From: Stomoxys calcitrans
Lineage: Eukaryota; Arthropoda; Insecta; Diptera; Muscidae
Assembly: GCF_963082655.1 (NCBI RefSeq)
Contig: NC_081552.1
Location: 189,298,075-189,362,074, forward strand
DNA length: 64,000 bases
Reading direction: 5' to 3'
Positions 56,550 to 64,000 of this stretch are shown piece by piece (the stretch's first letter is position 1; every line of letters begins with the position of its first letter). The position numbers and the translations under genes are program-made. The notes under the pieces are model-generated. The model did no database searches. It was not told the origin of the DNA and worked only from the letters and a program-made list of their open reading frames with translations.

Positions 56550-59475
56550 TGACGAACTCTCACCACATTTCGTGGGGTAGTACCAACACTAATAAGCGGA
56601 GCCAAGCCCTGGCAGAGTTCTTGAATACTAACGACCTAATAACACTTAACATTAGTAACACCGCTACCTTTGTTAATAGGATTAAGGAGGAGGTATTAGA
56701 TGTGACGATATGTTCGCAAAATCTAATCGATGAGATTCAGCCCAAGAAAAACCCTAGATGACCGGGGAGATTCGAAATATTGGGAAAGAGGTCCGCAGAC
56801 TTTTTAACAGAGCACGTCGTAAAAAAGTGGAAGTTTATTGGGATGTGTATTACACACGGCTCAAGGAATACTATAAGATTACCAGAGCGGCAAAACGTGC
56901 CTCCTGGAAGCTTTTCTGCGAACAGGACGATAGCGTTAATGACACCGCCAAGATAAAAAAGTCTCTCTCAAAAATCTATGTCTTAACTGAAACTTTAGTA
57001 GAAGACATGGGAGTGAGAGCAGAGACAACGGAGGACATGTTGAGGCTTTTGATGAAAACCCATTTTCCACAGGATACGAAGGGACTCACGGAGACACCGG
57101 AATCTTGGAATAATGACGCTGATCGAAGGTTTATAATTACGGAATTTATGGTGAAGGAATCCTTGAGGAGTTTCAAATCATTTAAGTCACCCGGACCTGA
57201 TGGAATATTTCCGGCATTACTACAGAAACAGGCAAACTATCTGCCGCCTCGCCTGGCCAAAATTTTTACAGCGTGCCTAGGACTTGCATGTACTTCGAAA
57301 GCCTGACAGGAGGCCCGGGAAGGCAAGTTATGCGACACCAATTCCCATTCTACTCAAAACCAAGGAACATATTGTGGACACCATGATAAAGGATAGGACA
57401 TCCAGCGAACTGCTTAACTACAAACAGCATGCCTACATCAAGGGAGACTGCCCTGCACGAGATTGTGCATAAAATAGAAGAATCCCTCGCTGCCAAAACG
57501 TACACACTGGTGGTATGCATTGACATCGAGGGGGCTTTTGACAATGTGCGGACCGACACACTGATCCAATCCCTGGACCAGTACCGGGTGGACCCGGTCT
57601 TTAGATACTGGATTAAACATATGCTAAGGAACAGGTGGATACATTGTGTGTCCCATGGCATAAATATAAGGTAGAAAGTGACACAGGACACGCCACAGGG
57701 GGGCATTTTATCGCCACTCCTATGGGTGACCACTATATATGCCCTATTACGGATGTTGACTGAGAAGGGATTCGAACCCGTCGTCTAGGCAGATGATGAT
57801 ATAATACTTCTAAGGAATAAGGATCCCAACGAGCTATGCAGAAGAGCCGAAAGGGTCCTGCAAATGGCATATGACTGGGCTAGACCCAGAGGTCTCAATG
57901 TTAACCCAGAGAAGACTGTTCACGAGGAAGACAAAGGTGGGCCAATTTAACGCACCACGTTTCCTCAATAAGACTATTTCGATATCTGACAAGGTCAAAT
58001 AATTAGGTGTGATCTTGGACAGGAAACTGAATTGGAAGTGTCACATTCAAGAGCATACTGAGAAGGCTCACAAATATTGGGCACTATGAAGACGGGGCGT
58101 AGGCTTGAAATGGGACCTGAATCCAAGGATAGTCCACCGGCTCTACAGGAGAGTAATTAGACCAATACTTACTTACGTCTCAGTAGTTTGGTGGACAGCT
58201 ATGGAGAAAAAGTGCATCATAAGGACCATACAACAGGTTCAGAGAACATGTTGTCTTGGCATAGGCAGAGCGATGAGAACCACGCCCCCTAGGGCACTGG
58301 AGACTAATCTAGATATCCGACCCATTGACATACAGATTAAGTGTGAGGCAGCCACTGTGGCTATGAGACATAAAGCGATGGGAGAATGGATTGAGGATGG
58401 GAGCAGCTCATACCAGCGCGGTATAATCGAGGTGACGATAGGAAACCTGAAAGGAAGGGAAGAGGTTTCCGATCGGATACCTGAGATGAACCTTGAAGTC
58501 GAGAGCAAGGCACTGCTGCCATCGGCACATTCTTGGATTGACGTAACCCTAGTCTTGCCATCTGGAAGATCATGTTACACCGATGGATCAAAGATAGAGG
58601 ACAGATTGGGCCAGGGGGTTTATATTGAGAACCCAGGGACTGAGATGTGTTTTAGACTGCCTGACCATAATACGGTCCTGCAGGCGGATATCCGGGCGAT
58701 CACGGAATGCGTGAAGTGGGGAAGTGCTAACGCGAGGACTTCGAGTGTGAACATCTTTACCGACAGTAAAATTGCCATAAAGGCAATAACAACCATGACG
58801 GTAAGGTCACGAACAGTCTTGCAGTGTAAGAAGGAGATTAATGCATTCTCTGAGAATGGCAAAATCCGCATCGTTTGGGTGCCGGGCCATAACGGAGTAA
58901 GGGGAAATGAAAGGGCAGACGATTTGACGGTGAAGGCCAGAGGACTACCGTCAATAAACTTGGTTTACCCGAAACCTTTCGGGTCAACGCAATCCGAGTT
59001 AAGGGAGTGGGTGACGAATGCGCATGAAACATTGTGGAACAGCGAAACGGTCGGTAGGACGGTGAAAATACTATGGGGAATCCAGATCGTGAGAAGACGA
59101 GGCTATTACTGACACATAGGACTACTAGTTCACTTATATAAAATCGGTGCAGCAAGTGATAGCGTGTGTAGTGCATGCGGGGAAGATGATGAGACGCTGG
59201 AGCAATTCCTTTGTCATTACCCGGCTTTTACGTCTAAAAGATACCTGCACTTAGGTGGAGACACAATACCAGGCATGAACCAACTTAGGGGAGTGGTATT
59301 GAAACTTAGGACTGATATTTGTAAGTAGCATGGAATTCCTAACTTAAAATTTCCTTTTTAGAGGTTAATTTGTAGTTTTTAGAGCGCACAACAAGCCGAT
59401 TACTGGCTTAGGTGTATGTCCATAGTGGCATGGGGCGGATCAATATCAGCACCCTCTTTTGAACCTAACCTAAAA
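56550..59475 (+). pseudogene. RT/RNase H non-LTR retrotransposon, nearly full 3' two-thirds, inactive
   Basis: The most complete retrotransposon here. In order: an AP-endonuclease C-terminal piece ('HHISWGSTNTNKRSQALAEF', ~56565-56730); the EN-RT linker and RT N-terminus (56758-57300, 'SFKSPGPDGIFPALLQ'); the RT palm ('VVCIDIEGAFDNVRTDTL', ~57510; 'TPQGGILSPLLW', ~57690); the active site, where Tyr of YADD is a stop (tag-gca-gat-gat, ~57787); 'LGVILDRKLNWKCHIQ'; then an open frame 58105-59112 with RNase H. Its motifs are 'CYTDGSKIEDRLGQGVYI', 'VLQADIRAITECV' (Asp where Glu is expected), 'FTDSKIAIKAI' and 'VWVPGHNGVRGNERADD'. A CACGEDDETLEQFLCHYP-type HCC end follows 59112 in another frame. 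At least six stops or frameshifts. An R1/LOA/I-type element; the exact clade is unresolved. Confidence 0.88.
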
Positions 59476-59485
59476 TCTGGCGAAC

Positions 59486-60102
59486 ATATAAAGGGTGATT
59501 TTTTTGAGGTTAGGATTTTCATGCATTAGTATTTGACAGATCACGTGGGATTTCAGACATGGTGTCAAAGAGAAAGATGCTCAGTATGCTTTGACATTTC
59601 ATCATGAATAGACTTACTAACGAGCAACGCTTGCAAATCATTGAATTTTATTACCAAAATCAGTGTTCGGTTCGAAATGTGTTCATTCACCGTAACGTTG
59701 CGTCCAACAGCATCTTTGAAAAAATACGGTCCAATGATTCCACCAGCGTACAAACCACACCAAACAGTGCATTTTTCGGGATGCATGGGCAGTTCTTGAA
59801 CGGCTTCTGGTTGCTCTTCACTCCAAATGCGGCAATTTTGCTTATTTACGTAGCCATTCAACCAGAAATGAGCCTCATCGCTGAACAAAATTTGTCAAAA
59901 TTTGAACACATTTCGAACCGAACACTGATTTTGGTAATAAAATTCAATGATTTGCAAGCGTTGCTCGTTAGTAAGTCTATTCATGATGAAATGTCAAAGC
60001 ATACTGAGCATCTTTCTCTTTGACACCATGTCTGAAATCCCACGTGATCTGTCAAATACTAATGCATGAAAATCCTAACCTCAAAAAAATCACCCTTTAT
60101 AT
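59486..60102. mobile_element. Palindromic (foldback) Tc1/mariner-type transposon, 199-bp arms
   Basis: Left arm 59486-59684 and right arm 59904-60102 are exact reverse complements as far as I can read, around a 219-bp centre. The ends are 'taaagggtgatttttttgag' inside TATA flanks. Each arm carries the same 5' transposon end, including the transposase N-terminus 'MNRLTNEQRLQIIEFYYQNQ' (plus strand from 59604; minus strand in the right arm). The centre, read on the minus strand, encodes 'FSDEAHFWLNGYVNKQNCRI', 'PEKCTVWCGLYAGGIIGPYF' and 'GRNVTVNE', the first-Asp region. So two 5' ends face each other around a middle fragment, and the true 3' end is absent. It cannot encode a working transposase but could be mobilised through its ends. 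Confidence 0.9.
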
Positions 60103-60250
60103 GGGAGCTGTATTTAAATCTGAACCGATTTCGAACAAATTTCTTACATATTATGGTAGTCGATGTACAATATTTTGGCAAGATTGGTCAATAAGTGCGT
60201 TAGCAGTGGCTCTAGAAGTGAAAATCGGGCAATATTCATATATATCGACA
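60103..60250 (-). repeat. DINE-like fragment, 11.5-kb subtype
   Basis: 'atgggagctgtatttaaatc' and 'tgaaccgatttcgaacaaat' follow the palindrome directly. Confidence 0.55.
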
Positions 60251-60264
60251 TACATATATGGTGT

Positions 60265-60320
60265 CATAACGGGACACATAGGACTACGAGCTCACTAATG
60301 CAAAATCGGTGCGTCAAGTG
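60265..60320 (+). pseudogene. Short 3' scrap of the RT/RNase H element
   Basis: 'cataacgggacacataggac' and 'tacgagctcactaatgcaaa' encode 'ITGHIGLRAH', as found near the 3' end of the 33.6- and 56.6-kb elements. Confidence 0.6.
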
Positions 60321-61860
60321 ATATATGTACTCACAGATTCCAGTATCTCTGGAATGTGTAGAGTAGTTCCTAGTCTCGCAAGCTCGTCGACTATACAATT
60401 CCCTGGGATATATCTGTGGCCTGGCATCCAGAACAGGTTAATTTTGGACTGTTCAGCCATCTCGTTGAGATATCTGCGACAGTCGAGGGCGGTTTTTGTT
60501 TGTTTTTAGAAATACGTTCTCCTGGGACTTAATGGCTGTCGGAGAAGATATTTATGCCAATCTTCGTGATGACATTATATCTTAGCCATCATTCCACCAC
60601 TTCCTTAATTGCAAGGATCTCCGCTTGATACACACTGCAGTGGTCGGGTAACCTTCACGATATGACCAGTTCTAGATCTTTAGAGTACGCCCCAAAGCCC
60701 ACCTGGTTGTTTAGTTTAGAACCATCCATAGAGAAGTCCAAGTAACTTCTATTACCAGGGATATCTTAGTTCCAATCAGTTCTACAGTACTTTTTACCAA
60801 AAAGCGTCTCAGGTAGGGTGTAATCCACACTGCCTGGAACATCTGATATTGTATCAGCATTATAGGTCTGACAACTGCAGTAAATACCCAATGCATGATG
60901 CGCGTTCTAAACCCCCCAACTTTTGCCAATGACTCTCTTGCAGGTGTATAGGGCAAGGGTTGCTTTTCTTGCCCTTTCCAAAATGTTGGATTTGAAGTTT
61001 AATTTCCTGTCCAGCAAAACACCCAGGTATTTTGAGCTTTCTGTAAATGCAACATTCTCTCCTTCCAAGGAGACAGGTGCCACTGTAGGCAACTTGTGTC
61101 TCCTGCTGAAAATAACTACTTGTGTCTTGCACGGATTTATACCTAGACCACTTTGGGTTGACCACTTCGCTGTTGCACGGTGAGCTTCCTGAAGTATATC
61201 TCTTAGGGTGCTGGCAAACCTTCCCCTAACCGCAATTGCCACGTCATCAGCATAAGCGTCTAATTTTACGCCTTTTTCTTCCAGAGACAATAATATAAAG
61301 GTAATGGAGGCGCAGAGGTTAGCATGTCCGCCTATGACGCTGAACGCCTGGTTCGAATCCTGGCGAGACCATCAGAAAAATCTTTCAGCGGTGGTTGTCC
61401 CTCCTAAAGCTGGCGCCATTTGTGAGGTACTATGCCAGGTATGTTCATGGGCAAAAATATGCAATTTGCAATGGCTATCTTCCAAAGTAGAGGAGACAGC
61501 ACACCTCCTTGAGATGTTCTTCTGCTAATCCATCTTTTTAGATCCACAGATCCCAAGACTGCCGTTATGCATCTTTTAGTAAGTAAGTTATTAAAAAACT
61601 TTCTTGCGGAAGAGTTAATTCCTAGAAACTCCAACTCCTTCATGATTGACGTTGGTTGTCCGTTAGTGGCAACACCTTCAATATCAAGAAATTATGTAGC
61701 CGAGTAGGTCGTGAAGGGCTGTTTCAGTCGATTTGCCTTTGCTATACGCTTGCTGCCGTCGCGACAGGCGATCTTCAGGGATTTTTGACCTAAGATATGT
61801 TTCTATCAACCTCTCAAGAGACTTCAGCAAAAAGGATGACAGATTAACTGGAAAAAGAAT
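60321..61860 (-). pseudogene. R1-like non-LTR retrotransposon RT/RNase H remnant split by a SINE
   Basis: On the minus strand, right to left: 'GINSSARKFFNNLLTKRCIT', 'QGGVLSPLLWKIAI', [SINE], 'LLSLEEKGVKLD', the intact active site 'AYADDVAIAVRG' (~61228-61262), 'SGLGINPCKTQVVIFSRRHK', 'SSKYLGVLLDRKLNFKSNI', 'ALYTCKRVIGKSWGV', then a frameshift into 'FTAVVRPIMLIQYQMFQAVW' and a decayed RNase H region with 'LFWMPGHRYIPGN' at ~60400-60440. It is a different family from the 56.6-kb element. Frameshifted and inactive. Confidence 0.82.
61303..61474 (+). mobile_element. SINE, internally deleted, inside a reverse transcriptase remnant
   Basis: SINE sequence (61308-61469) has the A-box region 'gcgcagaggttagca', B box 'ggttcgaatcc' (61350-61360) and the 3' end 'tgttcatgggcaaaaatatg'. 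About 130 bp of the body is deleted after 'gaggtactatgccag'. It is flanked by 'aatgg' (61303-61307, 61470-61474). Removing it and one repeat rejoins the RT frame at 'LLWKIAI' with 'TFILLSLEEKG'. Confidence 0.82.
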
Positions 61861-62500
61861 TTCACTTAACCGATCCTATTTTTAAGTGAAAATAACGCAT
61901 AAGTAAAACAAAATGGGCTTAATTTAGCGTTTCACTTACCCGGTTTCGCCTGCCGCATATACCAATCTCCCGATTTAAGGTGAAGGTCATGTAAAAGCCT
62001 CACTTATAATCTGCTTTCGAAAAAATTTGGAATAATGATTAGTTTTGGTTCCCTTGACATCTTTACTCGCCTAAGTAGTATTAACTGAGCTGTTCTTGCA
62101 GCAACCATTTAAACCATCATCTTGCGAATAGCAAAGCACTGCCCAGAGACGTCGGTTTAGGTCATCATGAGGGGTTCAGCGCTACAAATGAAATCCTCTG
62201 AATCAAGCAGCATATCAAGCGGGTATAAAAAGCACTCACTGTGATATGGTAGCGAAAGCGGTCAACAGCTGCCGAATGAATTCAGTGTATGGAGACCATC
62301 TGCCGTCCATAGCACCCGATAAAGTTAATCGCTCTCGACAAACCAAAGTAGTTCTTGCTAAACTAAATTTCGGCAGATGCAGCAGCCTTAAATCCTAGTG
62401 AGCTAGCATCTGCATCTGTCACCTTTTCATCTGCCCCACCAATCATAGTCAAAATACTACCAGACCACTCGGAACCCACCCCTCTTAAAATTTAAAATTA
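61861..62500. other. Unassigned DNA, no gene seen
   Basis: No recognised repeat except a short DINE-like phrase ('ataccaatctcccgatttaa') at ~61959. It lies 3' of the symporter gene. Confidence 0.4.
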
Positions 62501-63182
62501 ATTTCAATCAAATTGAGGTTTTTCTTCACATTACATTTTTATTTCAATACAATTGCATGCATATAAGATGTGTTTATAAAACATCATATCGTTTTCTACA
62601 ATATATAAAAAGTAATAAGAGCGCAACATTTGCCAACATTTCGAATGAAATCAATAAAGATTTCCCATTTGAATACCCTTTCAAGTAGATTGTGACAGTG
62701 TGTGGGCGTGGCATGGGCGTTTTAAACAAATACTGGTGCATAGATACATATGTATATAGATAAGAACTAGTTACTACAAATGTACGAGTATACGGTTACT
62801 TTGTAATTGCGACCATAAAGAAGATTAGACAAGATTTATGGCTAAATTAAGTTTTGTGTGTATCACTGTTTCTGAGGATTTGCTAACGACACTCACTCAC
62901 TAAAGAGGTCCTTGAGGTTCTGCCCCCCGAATAATAGGGACCATGAGGGTGTTGAGGTACTACAAACTAATAAGAGGTAATTTGTACATAAAATAAATAC
63001 TTGGTGCATACATAGAGTGGGTGGGATATATTTGTATATATATATATAGATATGCGGGGGCTAGTAGGAGGTAGGATAACACACAGATACCCAAGAAATG
63101 CATAGGTCTATGTGTTAACCACAATCGACTACTATAAATTCTACTAAACGTTGGTTAGCTATGGAGTAAAGAGTTGACTAAG
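62501..63182 (-). terminator. Probable 3' UTR / downstream region of the SLC5 gene
   Basis: AT-rich, repeat-free sequence next to the stop codon. A minus-strand AATAAA (plus-strand tttatt, 62538-62543) about 640 nt downstream is a candidate poly(A) signal. A (TA)n tract lies at ~63031-63050. The transcript end is not determined. Confidence 0.4.
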
Positions 63183-63480
63183 TTATTGCTCATCATCCAA
63201 ACGTATGGCATGATTGACATGGCCACCACCAGCGGCTTCGGTCGGAACTACCATTAGTTCAGGTGTATGCATAGCAGAGGAGTTGTTAATGTTCTCCTTG
63301 GGTAAATTGGTCTCAGTATTCATGCTGATATTGTTGGTGGTCTTGCTGGAATTGATCTTCAAAACGCGATGTTTTTGAACAGCATTGACAATGGCTGAGA
63401 TGATAATGCCCAAGGCAAGAGTCAATAAACAGCCAAGCATGGAATACCACATATAGCTAAGTTTAAATATGGGCCAATCA
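63183..63480 (-). CDS. SLC5-family sodium:solute symporter, terminal exon
   Basis: The last coding exon of a plasma-membrane Na+-coupled transporter of the SLC5 group. It starts after the acceptor 'ttgttgcag' (plus-strand 63481-63489) and reads 'DWPIFKLSYMWYSMLGCLLT', a final membrane segment (YSMLGCLLTLALGIIISAIV), then a ~65-residue cytoplasmic tail rich in Asn/Ser/Thr, ending 'HVNHAIRLDDEQ' with the stop at 63183-63185. The splice is in frame (SGF-T-DWP). The extracellular 'PIFKLSYMWYS' lead-in is typical of SMVT/SMCT-like fly members. From memory, the fly kumpel (CG42235) type is a candidate ortholog; this is unverified. Confidence 0.85.
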
Positions 63481-63543
63481 CTGCAACAAAATTGAAATTA
63501 GTTTACATTTTCTTAAGCCAAAATCCAAACTTTGGTTACTTAC
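63481..63543 (-). other. Intron of the SLC5 gene, 63 nt
   Basis: On the minus strand it starts GTAAGT (plus 63538-63543 'acttac') and ends TTGTTGCAG (plus 63481-63489). The size is typical of short fly introns, and both sites match consensus. Confidence 0.85.
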
Positions 63544-64000
63544 GTAAAGCCACTTTCAACCGTCTCCACCGCTTCTCTACGCACTGCCGACAATATCAAC
63601 GAAGTTTCAGTGGTATTAACCAAACAATCACAATTTTCCACCGACAATGGCAAATCTTCAGGATCCACATTCGAAATCTGAGCCACTACACCAATGAAAA
63701 TCACAATGACCAAGGCTGAGATGCCACCGTAGAAAGCACCTTTGGTATTGGCATTCTTAAATGCAATGCCCAAGACAAAAAGGCCCAAAGTAACACCTCC
63801 AATCAGGCCATTGAGCGTAAGCGTAGCTTGTAGAACTCCACCCAAACGTTCGACAATGAAGACCAAACCAAAAGACAAAATGCCATAGCCCAAGGACATC
63901 CATTTGGCATAGAGAGCACCCTTGTCGGGTGAGATTTTGATGTTCAAGCCATTCACCAATAAATCCTCACAGGTTACAGCCGATAAGGAATTCAAGGCAG
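63544..64000 (-). CDS. SLC5-family sodium:solute symporter, penultimate exon (partial)
   Basis: The open frame enters from the right edge as 'ALNSLSAVTCEDLLVNGLNI', the conserved SLC5 'STALNSLSAVTLED'-type motif. It continues with 'DKGALYAKWMSLGYGILSFG', membrane segments 'GILSFGLVFIVERL', 'GVLQATLTLNGLIGGVTLGL' to 'FVLGIAF', 'TKGAFYGGISALVIVIFIGV', and a loop 'PEDLPLSVENCDCLVNTTET' before 'VETVESGFT' at the donor. NTT is a possible N-glycosylation site. This corresponds to roughly the last third of a ~600-residue transporter of the SMVT/SMCT/NIS-like branch (monocarboxylates or vitamins in mammals); the substrate here is unknown. The gene is convergent with Dbx. Confidence 0.9.

Noticed and set aside
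59604..60023. 139-codon frame starting with a transposase N-terminus
   Set aside because: Real transposase sequence ends after ~27 codons; the rest reads antisense through the palindrome centre and the opposite arm.

Overview
The window reads as nuclear DNA of a higher (calyptrate, probably muscid) fly. It is AT-rich, introns are short where visible, and a fly-type Inr/DPE core promoter is present. Most of the sequence consists of degenerate interspersed repeats resembling the DINE-1/Helentron-type elements of flies, along with mariner/Tc1 relatives, Helitron-like elements, non-LTR retrotransposon remnants and a tRNA-derived SINE. The species call (Stomoxys/Musca-like) is an inference from repeat types and gene sequences, not a database match.

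Only two host protein-coding genes can be supported. The last exon of the homeobox gene Dbx lies at 49412-50431 on the plus strand. It starts exactly at the conserved intron inside the homeobox and ends in an acidic tail like vertebrate DBX proteins. The last two exons of an SLC5-family sodium:solute symporter lie at 63183-64000 on the minus strand, with a 63-nt intron, and the gene continues past the right edge. The two genes are convergent and about 12.7 kb apart. Between them, 55191-55646 looks like a plus-strand first exon: a perfect Inr and a perfect DPE at canonical spacing, then a splice donor.

From 1 to 49.4 kb I found no host exon. If the upstream Dbx homeobox exon is not hidden here, this stretch is wholly or largely Dbx intron (or intron plus intergenic DNA) filled with nested repeats. 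Layout: DINE-like elements at 0-2, 5.7-6.1, 7.7-8.7, 11.5-13.6, 14.4-14.7, 16.3-17.1, 20.5-21.7, 23.5-24.6, 26.5-28.6, 35.6-36.4, 37.7-39.5, 41.9-43.0 and 44.6-49.0 kb; mariner/Tc1-type remnants at 1.4, 4.0-5.1, 6.6-7.5, 8.7-9.0, 10.8-11.2, 13.9-14.2 and 47.6-48.2 kb; non-LTR fragments at 17.9-20.4, 22.8-23.5, 24.6-25.9, 28.6-29.6, 33.6-35.2 and 43.0 kb; Helitron-like blocks at 29.9-31.3, 36.4-37.7 and 40.7-41.9 kb. Quieter single-copy-looking DNA separates them (2.0-4.0, 9.7-10.8, 14.7-16.3, 17.1-17.9, 21.8-22.8, 31.4-33.1, 39.5-40.7, 43.2-44.6 kb).

Right of Dbx the order is: DINE-like elements, a 1-kb array of a 17-bp unit, a transposase 3' fragment, a ~129-bp tandem array, the candidate promoter/exon, a large dead RT/RNase H retrotransposon (56.5-59.5 kb), a striking 617-bp transposon palindrome with 199-bp arms that appear identical, another non-LTR fragment split by a SINE, and the symporter gene. 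I see no evidence of a novel multi-gene system. The most useful leads are the palindromic transposon, the Inr/DPE exon, SINE and mariner insertions with intact target-site duplications, and the DINE-like/Helitron structural signals.
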